This document shows positions 25,140-35,500 of a stretch of 64,000 nucleotides of DNA, one piece after another. The notes below the pieces were generated by a model. That model ran no database searches and was not told the origin of the DNA. It saw only the letters and a list, made by a program, of their open reading frames with translations. Numbering within the stretch: the stretch's first letter is position 1; each line of letters opens with the position of its first letter. The position numbers and the translations under genes were made by a program. This DNA is from Rhodococcus sp. P-2 (GTDB lineage Bacteria > Actinomycetota > Actinomycetes > Mycobacteriales > Mycobacteriaceae), in the NCBI RefSeq assembly GCF_016598535.1, contig NZ_CP066779.1:2666001-2730000 (forward strand), in the 5' to 3' direction.

Positions 25140-26760
25140 AGTCACCAATCAGGTGCCGCCCCTGATCGATTACGATGCAGCCGAATACGCGCCGATCCTC
25201 GAGGCACTGCACCGTGAGGGAGCATCGGACGCGCTCGAAGAGGTTCATCGCGTCGGGGTCCGCGCCGGAAGCGCGCAAGCCCAGGAGTGGGGCGATCTGG
25301 CCGAGGAGCACCCGCCCGTCCTGCGAACCCACGACCGCTACGGCAACCGTATCGACGAGGTCCGCTACGACCCCGCCTATCACCAACTCATGAGCACCGC
25401 AGTCGAATTGGGACTGCACGGTGCTCCGTGGGCTGACCCGGACCCACACGCACACCTCGTCCGAGCCGCGAAGATGGCCGTGTGGGGTCAAACCGACGCC
25501 GGCCACGGCTGCCCCATCTCGATGACGTACGCGGTGGTGCCCGCGCTGCGGCACAACACCGAGCTGGCAGAGCAGTACGAACCACTCCTGACCGCCCGGC
25601 ACTACGATCCAGAGCTGAAAGCTCCCCTCACCAAGCCCGGATTGATCGCCGGTATGTCGATGACGGAAAAGCAGGGCGGTTCGGACGTTCGTGCCGGAAC
25701 CACAAGAGCGGTACCACAATCCGACGGCAGCTACCTGCTGACGGGTCACAAGTGGTTCACCTCCGCGCCGATGTCGGACGTGTTCCTCGTCCTCGCCCAG
25801 GCACCGGGTGGCCTGTCGTGCTTCTTCCTTCCGCGGATCCTGCCGGACGGCTCGCTCAACAACATGTACCTACAGCGCCTGAAGGACAAGTTGGGGAATC
25901 ATTCCAACGCGAGCAGCGAGGTCGAGTACCGCGACGCTCTCGCGTGGATGGTCGGCGAGGAAGGCCGGGGCGTGCGCACCATCATCGAGATGGTCAACAT
26001 GACCAGGCTGGACTGCACGATCGGCACGGCCACCGGCATGCGCGTCGGCACTCTGCAGGCAGTTCACCATGCGAATCACCGAAGTGCGTTCGGCGCCAAC
26101 CTGATCGACCAACCTTTGATGCGCAATGTTCTGGCTGATCTGGCGGTGGAATCGGAGGCGTCGACTACCGTCGCGATGTGGCTGGCCGCTCTGACCGATC
26201 GCGCAACCGCAGGCGATCCCCACGCCACCGCACTACGACGCATTTCGTTGGCCGTGAGCAAGTACTTCGTCTGCAAGCGCGGACCGATCCACGCTGCCGA
26301 GGCACTCGAATGTCTGGGCGGAAACGGATACGTGGAGGAATCCCGGATGCCGCGCCTCTATCGCGAGGCTCCGCTGCTCTCGGTGTGGGAGGGGTCGGGC
26401 AACGTCGCGGCGCTCGACACACTCCGGGCGATGGCGAAGCAACCCGAAACACTGCAGGTGTTCTTCGACGAACTGAAAGAAGCGAGCGGCGTGGACGCCC
26501 GCTTCGATCAGGCAGTGCGGGATCTCGAAGCGGCATTCGGCGATTTCGGCGACATCGAATACCGGGCGCGAAAGATCGTCGGTGACATGGCACTCGCACT
26601 GCAAGCCTCGCTGCTGCTCCGCTACGGGCACCCCGCGGTGGCCGACGCGTTCTGTGCGAGTCGACTCGGAAGCGACTGGGGGAGCGTGTTCGGAACGCTG
26701 CCGAGGGGAATCGACATCGCGCCGATCCTCGAGCGGGCGACCGTCAAGATCGGCGCCTGA
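25123..26760 (+). CDS. AidB-like acyl-CoA dehydrogenase family flavoprotein
   Basis: Encodes 545 residues, the length of the AidB branch, longer than ordinary acyl-CoA dehydrogenases (about 390). The motif GMSMTEKQGGSDVRAGTT is typical of AidB, followed by GHKWFTSAPMSD and later ECLGGNGYVEESRMPRLYRE, which carries the FAD contacts and catalytic region. AidB has weak isovaleryl-CoA dehydrogenase activity and is linked to alkylation damage protection in E. coli. The gene overlaps its likely TetR regulator by 17 bases. Whether it acts on acyl-CoA or in protection cannot be decided from sequence. Confidence 0.87.
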   Translation: MTPTHEVTNQVPPLIDYDAAEYAPILEALHREGASDALEEVHRVGVRAGSAQAQEWGDLAEEHPPVLRTHDRYGNRIDEVRYDPAYHQLMSTAVELGLHGAPWADPDPHAHLVRAAKMAVWGQTDAGHGCPISMTYAVVPALRHNTELAEQYEPLLTARHYDPELKAPLTKPGLIAGMSMTEKQGGSDVRAGTTRAVPQSDGSYLLTGHKWFTSAPMSDVFLVLAQAPGGLSCFFLPRILPDGSLNNMYLQRLKDKLGNHSNASSEVEYRDALAWMVGEEGRGVRTIIEMVNMTRLDCTIGTATGMRVGTLQAVHHANHRSAFGANLIDQPLMRNVLADLAVESEASTTVAMWLAALTDRATAGDPHATALRRISLAVSKYFVCKRGPIHAAEALECLGGNGYVEESRMPRLYREAPLLSVWEGSGNVAALDTLRAMAKQPETLQVFFDELKEASGVDARFDQAVRDLEAAFGDFGDIEYRARKIVGDMALALQASLLLRYGHPAVADAFCASRLGSDWGSVFGTLPRGIDIAPILERATVKIGA

Positions 26761-26783
26761 CCCACCCACTACAGTTTCCGCTT

Positions 26784-28091
26784 ATGAACCGAGCCTCGAA
26801 CCGCCGCGAGGCCTGGCAGCGCGTACTGCACACCCTGCGTGAATCACCCGGCCTCGGAAGGCTGGCGCTCGTCCGCTTTTCCAGCCAGTTCGGCGACGGA
26901 ATGTTCCAGGCCGCGCTCGGCGGCGCAATCCTCTTCAACCCGGAACGCGAAACCGATCCGGTGGCGATAGCTGCCGGCTTTGCCGTACTGCTCCTTCCCT
27001 ATTCGGTGATCGGCCCCTTTGCCGGGGCCCTGCTGGATCGTTGGGACCGCCGCCTGGTGCTCCTGTGGGCGAGCGCGCTCCGCGGGCTCTTCATTCTGAC
27101 CACCGCGGTGTTGTTGGTGGCCGGCGGCGGTGACACTCTGCTGTTGACGTGTGCGCTTGCTGCCATCGGAGTCAGCCGCTTCGTCGGGGCAGGGGTATCC
27201 GCAGCCCTGCCGAAGGTCGTCCGACAATCGTGGCTGGTGGCAACCAATTCCGTTCTCACAACGGCTGGTTCGGTGGTAGCTGCTCTGGGCGCTTCGGCTG
27301 CGGTGGCGATCATCGGTGTGATCGGCGCCGTGGATCGAGCGTCGGGCGCAGCCGTGGCGATCGCAGCGCTGGGGTCGGTGATTGCTGCCCTCGCCGCGGC
27401 CAGGTTCACGGCCCGCTCGCTTGGTCCGGTGGCCGACGAGGTGGTCCGCGCCAGCGCCGTTCGTTCGGTAACAGCCGGACTGCGCACCGGTGCAACCGCT
27501 GTCTGGGAGGCGCCCGGCGTCACCACGGCAATGATCGGAATCGGCGCACACCGCATCTGCTTCGGCATAAACACCCTCATCATGGTGCTGGTCCTACGCG
27601 ACACCTCGAACGGCTCCCAATTACCTGGAGGGATGGCCGGATTCGGCGTCGCCGTCGGTGCCACGGCCATCGGAATGCTGATCGCGGCCTTGATCACACC
27701 GTTCCTCATTCCGCGGATCGGCCGCTCACGGACGATCACGTACGCCCTGGTGTGCGCGGTTCTCGTCCAGCTCGTCTTCGTGACCACCCTGACGCAAGGC
27801 TCGCTGCTGATCGCCGCATTCCTGCTCGGCATCGCCGGCCAGTCCGTGAAACTCAGCGGCGACGCGGCCATGCAGATCGACATCGACGACGACCGTCGTG
27901 GCCAGGTATTCGCCTTGCAGGACACCGTGTTCAACGTCGCGTTCATCGGTGCGATCGCGGCGGCGTCGACGGTGATCGCGCCCGACGGCAAGAGCGTCGG
28001 CCTTGCCCTTGCCGGCGCGGGCGTCTACGCCGCGGGGTTGTCGGCGGTACTGATCAACCGCAAGAAACGAGAAACCAGCCCTACTGGGTAG
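26784..28091 (+). CDS. MFS transporter (DUF894/enterobactin exporter-like)
   Basis: Encodes 435 residues with 12 predicted helices. The motif FAGALLDRWDRRLVLLWAS after helix 2 is an MFS motif A variant. The opening LRESPGLGRLALVRFSSQFG resembles EntS-type exporters. The start lies 23 bases after the acyl-CoA dehydrogenase stop, so it may be in the same operon. The stop codon region overlaps the convergent pcnA gene by 11 bases. No substrate can be named. Confidence 0.82.
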   Translation: MNRASNRREAWQRVLHTLRESPGLGRLALVRFSSQFGDGMFQAALGGAILFNPERETDPVAIAAGFAVLLLPYSVIGPFAGALLDRWDRRLVLLWASALRGLFILTTAVLLVAGGGDTLLLTCALAAIGVSRFVGAGVSAALPKVVRQSWLVATNSVLTTAGSVVAALGASAAVAIIGVIGAVDRASGAAVAIAALGSVIAALAAARFTARSLGPVADEVVRASAVRSVTAGLRTGATAVWEAPGVTTAMIGIGAHRICFGINTLIMVLVLRDTSNGSQLPGGMAGFGVAVGATAIGMLIAALITPFLIPRIGRSRTITYALVCAVLVQLVFVTTLTQGSLLIAAFLLGIAGQSVKLSGDAAMQIDIDDDRRGQVFALQDTVFNVAFIGAIAAASTVIAPDGKSVGLALAGAGVYAAGLSAVLINRKKRETSPTG

Positions 28092-29526
28092 CCCACCACT
28101 TCAGCAGTTCGGCTTCGGCCTCGTCCCGTTCGAGCGGCCCGCGATCCAGACGTAGTTCCTTGAGGAACGTCCATGCCTTGCCCACCTGCGGGCCGGCCGG
28201 GATGCCGAGCAGTTCCATGATGGCGTTGCCATCGAGATCCGGACGCACTCGAGCGAGGTCTTCCTGCTCCGCGATGCGCGCGATCCGCTCTTCGATGTCG
28301 TCGTACGTGGCCTGCAACTGCGCGGCGCGGCGCTTGTTGCGCGTGGTGCAGTCGGCCCGGACGAGCTTGTGCAGTCGGGGGAGCAACTCGCCCGCGTCGG
28401 TGACGTACCGCCGCACCGCCGAATCGGTCCACTGCCCCTTGCCGTAGCCGTGAAAACGCAAGTGCAGGAACACGAGCTGCGAAACGTCGTCGACCATCTG
28501 CTTCGAGAACTTCAAGGCCCGCATGCGCTTGCGCACCAGCTTGGCACCGACCACCTCGTGGTGGTGGAAGCTGACGCCGCCGCCCGGCTCGTTGCGCTTG
28601 GTGTCCGGCTTTCCGATGTCGTGGAGCAGTGCAGCCCAACGCAATACGAGGTCGGGATCGCCTTCTTCGAGGTCGATCGCCTGCTGGAGCACGGTGAGAG
28701 AGTGCTGGTAGACGTCCTTGTGCTGGTGATGCTCGTCGATCTCGAGCTTCATCTGCGGAACCTCGGGCAGCACGTACGCGGCCAGCCCGGAGTCGACCAT
28801 CATGTTGATGCCGTCCACCGGGTACATGCCCAGCATCAGTTTGTTCAGCTCCACCTGCACGCGCTCGGCGGTGATCCGCTCGATCTGCGACGCCATCTCC
28901 TTGATGGCCTCGAAAACACGATTGTTCAACGTGAAACCAAGCTGCGAGACGAACCGGGCTGCGCGCAGCATCCGCAACGGATCGTCGTTGAACGAGTTCT
29001 CCGGCGCCGACGGCGTATCGAGCTCTCCGGCCAGCAGGGCGTCCATGCCGTTCAGCGGATCGACAAAAGTGTAGGAACCGTCCGCGCCGATCTTCATCGC
29101 CATCGCGTTGACGGTGAAATCGCGGCGCACCAGATCGTCGGCCAACGTCGTGCCGTACTCGACTATCGGATTGCGGGAGACGCGGTCGTAAGCGTCGGCC
29201 CGGAAGGTCGTGATCTCGATCTCCTGGCCGTGCTTGATGGCGCTGATGGTCCCGAACTCGATGCCGGTGTCCCACTGCTTGTCCACCCAGCCCTTGAGCA
29301 GAGCCTGAACCTTCTCCGGCCTCGCGTCCGTCGTGAAGTCCAGATCGCCACTGAAGCGGCCGAGGATCGCGTCGCGAACACTGCCACCCACCAGGAACAG
29401 CTCGTGACCGGCCGCAGCAAAACGCTCACCGAGCGGGTTCAACACGTCGGACAACGTGCCGAGCGTTGCAGTGGCGTCGGCAAGCAGTCGTAGGCGGCGA
29501 TCAGCGTCGGAGGTAGGGACAGTCAC
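28081..29526 (-). CDS. pcnA: CCA tRNA nucleotidyltransferase
   Basis: Encodes 481 residues. The class II nucleotidyltransferase head has LVGGSVRDAILGR and DLDFTTDARPE, the metal-binding Asp pair. RNA-binding helices follow (DDPLRMLRAARF). The C-terminal half holds an HD domain with HHQHKDVYQHSL and LLHDIGK, as in other actinobacterial CCA-adding enzymes. It adds or repairs the 3' CCA of tRNAs. The position, divergent from mutT4, matches Rv3907c of M. tuberculosis. The GTG/ATG region at 29526 is preceded by an AAGTAAGCTCC stretch with GGAG-like pairing (minus strand). Confidence 0.95.
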   Translation of the reverse strand: MTVPTSDADRRLRLLADATATLGTLSDVLNPLGERFAAAGHELFLVGGSVRDAILGRFSGDLDFTTDARPEKVQALLKGWVDKQWDTGIEFGTISAIKHGQEIEITTFRADAYDRVSRNPIVEYGTTLADDLVRRDFTVNAMAMKIGADGSYTFVDPLNGMDALLAGELDTPSAPENSFNDDPLRMLRAARFVSQLGFTLNNRVFEAIKEMASQIERITAERVQVELNKLMLGMYPVDGINMMVDSGLAAYVLPEVPQMKLEIDEHHQHKDVYQHSLTVLQQAIDLEEGDPDLVLRWAALLHDIGKPDTKRNEPGGGVSFHHHEVVGAKLVRKRMRALKFSKQMVDDVSQLVFLHLRFHGYGKGQWTDSAVRRYVTDAGELLPRLHKLVRADCTTRNKRRAAQLQATYDDIEERIARIAEQEDLARVRPDLDGNAIMELLGIPAGPQVGKAWTFLKELRLDRGPLERDEAEAELLKWWATQ

Positions 29527-29637
29527 GTGAAAGGAGCTTACTTAAGGTGCGCAAATAGCAGAACGCGCATACGAACGCGATAGACCGCTTTGCGCGGGTT
29601 ACCGGGCAACGCAGCAAGGCCAACTAGTATCGATGAG

Positions 29638-30210
29638 GTGTCTGGTGCCGAACGAACAAACAGGAGTCGCCGCAACCCGCGGCGTCGACCTGCCGTCGGC
29701 AACCCCGATAAACCTTTGATGCGAACCGTCCGTGAAACTTCTGCGGGCGGCTTGGTCGTCGATGGCTGGGGAGGACCCCCGGAACGCCTCTGCGCTGCAC
29801 TGATCGGCCGTACCGACCGCCGTGGACGCTTGCTCTGGTCGCTACCCAAGGGCCATATCGAGCAGGGTGAGACCGCCGAGCAGACCGCGATGCGTGAGGT
29901 CGAAGAAGAAACCGGCATTCAGGGAACTGTCCTGGCACCGCTGGGCAGCATCGACTACTGGTTCGTGACCGAAGGTCGACGCGTCCACAAGACCGTGCAC
30001 CACTATCTCCTCCGCTTTCTCGGCGGTGAACTCTCCGACGAGGACATCGAGGTCACCGAAGTCGCCTGGGTGCCACTGACGGAACTGCACTCGAGACTCG
30101 CGTACGCCGACGAGCGCAAGCTGGCCGAACTCGCATCGCAGATGATCGCCGAAATGCCGCGAACGGAAATACGACAAGAACAGCACCCGAAGGAACCGGA
30201 CGCCGGATGA
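29638..30210 (+). CDS. mutT4: NUDIX hydrolase, MutT4-like
   Basis: Encodes 190 residues. The Nudix box [23 protein letters not shown] is complete (GX5EX7REUXEEXGU). The family hydrolyses nucleoside diphosphate derivatives; M. tuberculosis Rv3908 is the positional counterpart. The GTG start at 29638 is chosen because the basic N-terminus [17 protein letters not shown] resembles that of Rv3908 and because a TAGTAT -10 element ends seven bases before it, which implies a leaderless mRNA. ATG 29719 would give a shorter protein. The stop overlaps the next start (ATGA). Confidence 0.9.
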   Translation: MSGAERTNRSRRNPRRRPAVGNPDKPLMRTVRETSAGGLVVDGWGGPPERLCAALIGRTDRRGRLLWSLPKGHIEQGETAEQTAMREVEEETGIQGTVLAPLGSIDYWFVTEGRRVHKTVHHYLLRFLGGELSDEDIEVTEVAWVPLTELHSRLAYADERKLAELASQMIAEMPRTEIRQEQHPKEPDAG

Positions 30211-32561
30211 GAATGGCTCTGCGGCGGGCCGGTGTGGCCGCTCTGGTGATGGCCGCTGTCGGTTTCGGGCCTGCAACGACTGCCGTCTCCTGGGCCGCTC
30301 CGTCCAGCCAGCCCAGTGAGCGCGCCCCGGCGCGAAACACCAACGATGCCAAATTTCTGCAGCTGACCATCGACTCCACCGCACCGACCACGGTGACGAC
30401 CACCAGTGACCGCAACGTCGTGGTCAAAGGCACGGTGAAGAATGTCGGTGACCGTCCCGTCGAGGACGTCGGAGTGAGGCTGCAACGCGCTCCCGCGATC
30501 GACTCCAGTTCGGACGTGCGCGCAGCACTCGATTTCGATCAGGCTGTTTTCGACACGGTCGGCGAATTCGACACCGTTGCCACCACCCTCGACACCGGAC
30601 AATCCAAACAGTTCACTCTTACCTTGCCGCTCCGAAGCACCACCGGTCTGTCTCTCGACATCACCGAACCCGGCGTGTACCCGATGCTCGTCAACGTCAA
30701 CGGCACCCCCGAGTACGGCGGTGCCGCCCGGCTCGACGACGCACGCTTCCTGCTCCCCGTCCTCGGTGTGCCGGCCGCAGCCGAATCGAACGCCACATCC
30801 GGAACACCCAGTTCGTCGGCGACGGCCGTCGTTCCCCCCGACACGTCCGCCCCGATCGGCGTCACGCTCATGTGGCCGCTGGCCGACTCTCCCCGACTCG
30901 TCGGCGGAATCCCCGGCTCGGTCAACGAGCCCGTCCGCCTGATCGACGACGAACTTGCCACCGAACTTTCCGACGGCGGCCGCCTGGACGCGTTGGTAGA
31001 TGCGGTGGAGAGCGCCACCAAGCCCGAGAGCGACACCGATCGCCGCGTCACCGACGCCCTCTGCTTGGCAATCGACCCGGATCTTCTGATCACCGTCGAG
31101 AACATGACTCGCGGATACCTCGTGGCCGACAACTCGTCCGATCCCACCGGGCCGTCGCACGAAGGCCGTGGCAGCGACGCCGCCAACCAATGGCTCGGCC
31201 GAGTGAAGACTCTCGCGTCCTCGATGTGCACGACGGCGGTTCCGTTCGCGCAGGCCGATCTCGCCGCGGTCACCTCGGTGGCCAATCCGGAACTGACGGC
31301 TACCGCGCTCGCACGCCCGGCAGACATCGTCGACAACATCCTCGGCGTGACTTCACTGCGAGATTTCGTCTGGCCCGATTCGGGTGTCCTCGACTCGGCC
31401 ACCGCAGAGGTGCTGAGCGTGAATCCCACCACAGCGATGGTGGCTGACACCTCCGTCGACTCGGCAGCCCCGCAACTGTCGTCGCGGATAACCGGCTCAC
31501 TCGACGCACTTGCCTTCGACACCTCGGCAGCCGCAGCATTGGCAGCCACCGGCTCGGAACCGCAGGTCCCGTCGTACATCCCCGACGACACCGCGCCGAC
31601 CATCGACATCGAATCGCGCAGCGCCCGGCGTCAGGACGCGCTGGGAGCGATGGCCTGGGCGGCGCTGACGCCGACGTCGCTGCCGCGGAATCAGATCTTC
31701 GCGCCGCCGCAGTTGTGGACCGCAGACAGCAACGACGCCACCGCGGTGCTCTCGATGCTCGCGACCCTCATCCGCTCCGGTCTCGCCTCACCGCAGGCCC
31801 TGCCGGCGCTGCTCGGCAGACAACCGGGCGCCACGGACGCAGCCACGCTCGACTACCCGGACCGAGCTACCCAGGACGGCCCGCAGACGTCCGTCGTCGA
31901 GACCGCAACCACCCAACTTCCGCGTATCGACGGGCTCGAAGCTTCGCTCGTGGACGATCCGGCGGTGTTGCTCACCCCCCGGGGATTCACGGCGCCGCTC
32001 CGCGAAGATCTACTCCGCTCGATGACTTTGGCCGATCGCCGCAACGTCGACTCCGCCTCGGTCAATCGGGCGGAGCGCGCCGCGACCATCCGCGCCGACA
32101 ACGTCACCGAAGCCGTAGACGGGATGTACCGGGCCGTAAGTGTCGTGTCGCCGGGCGGCGTCTACACCCTCGCGTCGGGGCAGAGTCCGCTCCTGCTGGT
32201 GGCGCGCAACGAGCTGCCCATCGCCATCAACGTCGACCTGCGTGTGGAAGCGCCACCCGAGATGCAGATCAGTGACATCGGTCCCAAACAGCTGCCGCCG
32301 CGAGGTAGCCGACAGTTGACTGTGCCCGCGGAAATGAACGATTCTCGCAAGCTGGAAGTCAACTTCTCGCTGACCACGACAGATGGCCGCCAATTGGGTA
32401 CGCCGACCAGCGTGACCGTACGGTCGAATGCGTACGGTCGTCCCCTGGCCGCCGTGACGGCGACAGCGGGAGGGTTGCTGCTGTTCCTGGCAGGGCGACG
32501 GCTGTGGCATCGATTCAAGGGTCAGCCGGACCCAGCAGATGAAGGGTACGAACGCTCATGA
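30207..32561 (+). CDS. DUF6049-like secreted, membrane-anchored protein (Rv3909-like)
   Basis: Encodes 784 residues. A signal peptide occupies about residues 1-31 (ending near SWAAPSSQ). A long extracytoplasmic part with beta-rich segments such as [21 protein letters not shown] follows. One transmembrane helix lies at about residues 748-768 ([20 protein letters not shown]), with a short cytoplasmic tail. The function is unknown, but the gene always sits just before murJ in mycobacteria and relatives, and here it overlaps murJ by four bases, so a role in cell envelope synthesis with MurJ is likely. Confidence 0.85.
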   Translation: MRMALRRAGVAALVMAAVGFGPATTAVSWAAPSSQPSERAPARNTNDAKFLQLTIDSTAPTTVTTTSDRNVVVKGTVKNVGDRPVEDVGVRLQRAPAIDSSSDVRAALDFDQAVFDTVGEFDTVATTLDTGQSKQFTLTLPLRSTTGLSLDITEPGVYPMLVNVNGTPEYGGAARLDDARFLLPVLGVPAAAESNATSGTPSSSATAVVPPDTSAPIGVTLMWPLADSPRLVGGIPGSVNEPVRLIDDELATELSDGGRLDALVDAVESATKPESDTDRRVTDALCLAIDPDLLITVENMTRGYLVADNSSDPTGPSHEGRGSDAANQWLGRVKTLASSMCTTAVPFAQADLAAVTSVANPELTATALARPADIVDNILGVTSLRDFVWPDSGVLDSATAEVLSVNPTTAMVADTSVDSAAPQLSSRITGSLDALAFDTSAAAALAATGSEPQVPSYIPDDTAPTIDIESRSARRQDALGAMAWAALTPTSLPRNQIFAPPQLWTADSNDATAVLSMLATLIRSGLASPQALPALLGRQPGATDAATLDYPDRATQDGPQTSVVETATTQLPRIDGLEASLVDDPAVLLTPRGFTAPLREDLLRSMTLADRRNVDSASVNRAERAATIRADNVTEAVDGMYRAVSVVSPGGVYTLASGQSPLLLVARNELPIAINVDLRVEAPPEMQISDIGPKQLPPRGSRQLTVPAEMNDSRKLEVNFSLTTTDGRQLGTPTSVTVRSNAYGRPLAAVTATAGGLLLFLAGRRLWHRFKGQPDPADEGYERS

Positions 32562-35500
32562 CCGGGAATCCACCCGAGGAGGGTCGCCGCTCGGCGATCA
32601 CCCGCAAGAGTGCCACGACCCGCTCGCATCCTCGGATGCCACCGTGGGAGCGCGGTTACCCGATTCAGCCGGTCAACCCGGACGCACGTTTCGACGACGC
32701 ACCCACCATGACCATCCCGGTGATCCGCGACTACCCCAGGTACCGCGAAGCCGAGATGGAGTTCGCGGACCGGCAGACCACCAAGTCGGACGAGTTCGAC
32801 ACCGACGCCCATGTCCAGGTCGGGGAACGCAAGGAGACGAACTCTCGACTCCTCGCGGCAACGGGTTCCATCGCGATCGCGACGCTGACGAGTCGCATCA
32901 CTGGATTCGCCAAGCAATTGATGATCCTGATGGTCCTCGGTCCGGCCATCGCCAGCTCGTTCACCGTCGCCAGCCAGATCCCGAACATGATCGCGGAACT
33001 GGTTCTGGGCGCCGTGCTCACCGCCATCGTCGTCCCCGTGTTGGTTCGCGCCGAGCGGGAGGACGCCGATCACGGCGAAGCGTTCGTCCGACGCCTCTTC
33101 ACGGCGTCGCTAGTTCTACTCGGCATGGCCGCGCTGCTCGCGACCCTGGCAGCACCCGTACTCACCAAATACGTCTTCCTGTCCGAAGACGGCAAGGTCA
33201 GCACCGACCTGACCACCGCGCTGTCGTATCTGCTTCTGCCGGCGATCCTGTTCTACGGGCTGTCGGCGCTGTTCACAGCGTTTCTGAACACCAGACAGAT
33301 CTTCAAGCCCGGAGCCTGGGCTCCCGTACTCAACAATGTCGTCGTCCTCGTGGTGCTCGTGGTCTACCGCCTGACTCCGGGAGAGATCTCGCTTGATCCG
33401 GTCTCGATGGGCGATGCAAAGCTGCTCACCCTCGGCATCGGCATCACCATCGGCGTCATCGTGCAGGCAGCCAGCCTGATCCCCGCGCTTCGCCGCGAGA
33501 AGATCTCGCTCAAGCCGCTGTGGGGTCTCGACGATCGCCTGCGCCAGTTCGGCGGCATGGCCGTCGCCATCGTCTTGTACGTCCTGATCAGCCAGATGGG
33601 CATGATCTTCGCGACCAAGATCTCCTCCCACGCCGACGAAGCCGGCCCTGCCATCTACAGCCAGGCCTGGCTACTCCTGCAGCTCCCGTACGGCGTGCTC
33701 GGAGTGACGGTACTGACGGCGATCATGCCGCGCCTGAGCCGCAACGCAGCTGCCGACGACACCCCGGCTGTCGTGGACGATTTGTCGGTCGCGACGCGTC
33801 TGACGATGATCACGCTGGTTCCGATCATCATGTTCCTGACCTTCATGGGTCCGCAGGTCGGTGAAGCGCTCTACGGTTACGGACGCTTCGGGCCCGAACA
33901 GGCCGAACGACTCGGTACCGCCGTGAGTTGGTCGGCATTCACGTTGATTCCGTACGCGCTGGTCCTGATCCAACTTCGAGTGTTCTACGCCCGCGAACAG
34001 GCCTGGACGCCGACGTGGATCGTTCTCGGCATCACTGCAGTGAAGATCGCTTTCTCGGCGCTGGCTCCGGTCTTCGCCTCCAACAGCGATCAGGTGGTGA
34101 TCCTGCTCGGTGCGGCCAACGGTCTCGGCTACATCACTGGCGCCGTCATCGGCGGATACCTCCTGCACCGCAGCCTCGGAAACCTGCAGATGGCCAACGT
34201 GGGCAAGACGGTCTGGTCCGTCGTACTCGCCTCGCTGGCCGGTTCGCTGACCATGCTCGCGGTCGACCGAGTCCTCGGATTCGATCAACTCACCGAGCGT
34301 TTCGGCGGACCTGGCTCGATGGTTCGCGTCGCCGTCGGCGGCATCCTGATGCTCGCGATCACCTTCACGATTCTCTACTTCAAGAAGGTTCCGGAGGTTC
34401 TGTCGGTAACGGTTGCGGTCTCCCGCAAGATTCGTTCACTGACAGGTCGCGCCGAACCGGACACACGTAACAACACCGACGACGACGTCACCGAGCTGAT
34501 TCCTGCAATCAGAACGGAATCAAACGAGCAAGAACGACCGGGTGCGCTCCCGTACCCTGGTCATGGGCGTACAGGATCGCAACCCGCGCGTATTCGGGGA
34601 CGGGCTATCGATGGAGAAGGAGCGAGGGTGAGCGACGACAACGTTTCCGGCAACAATAGTGCCGGGACTTCTGCCGTGAAAGCGTCCGAACAGAAGTCAA
34701 CGGCATCGTCGGGCACACCTGCATCCACGAGTTCCTCCGCCTCTGCCGGCCAGAAGCCGCAGCAGGGTCAGAAGCCTGTGCAGCGACCGCAGCAGGGCCA
34801 AAGCCCGCAGGGTCAGAAGCCACAGCAGCCGGTGCAGAAGGCCGCTCCGCCGGTGCCTCCGGTCAGTGTGTCGAAGACACCTTCAGCACCCGTGTCGAAG
34901 ACACCTTCGGCACCCGTGTCGAAGGCACCTGCTCCGGACAAGAAGGCACCCGAACCTCAGAAGACGGCTGCCGCTCAGGCACCGCCGACCGCTGCGCCTC
35001 GCACACCTGCCGCCGGATCCGCATCACGACCGGCCCAGCGACCGATGCCCCGTGGACCCAATCTCATCCCGGGCGCCTCAGTCGCCGGCGGACGCTACCG
35101 TCTGCTCGCGCCGCACGGCGGAACCCGCGGACTGCAGTTCTGGGAAGCTCTCGACGTCAAGCTCGACCGTGAAGTAGCCCTGACGTTCGTCGACGCCGAT
35201 CAGCGCGGCGACGACGACAGCCAGTCCGGACCACAGGCGGTTCTCTCGCGCACGCTGCGCCTGGGACGGATCAACTCGCCCGGTCTGGCTCGCGTCCTCG
35301 ACGTCGTCCGCGGAAGCTCGGGCGGCATCGTCGTCGCCGAATGGACTCCCGGTCGCTCGCTGCGGGAGATGGCCGAGACCACGCCGTCACCGATCGGTGC
35401 TGCCCGCGCCATTCGCGCCCTCGCGGCCGCTGCCGAAGCCGCTCACCGCACCGGCGGCGCGCTGTCCATCGATCACCCGGACCGCGTTCGCATCAGCATC

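Noticed and set aside
29520-29535. GTCACGTGAAAGG as a possible parS
   Set aside because: Only the CACGTGAAA core agrees. It is simply the pcnA start region.
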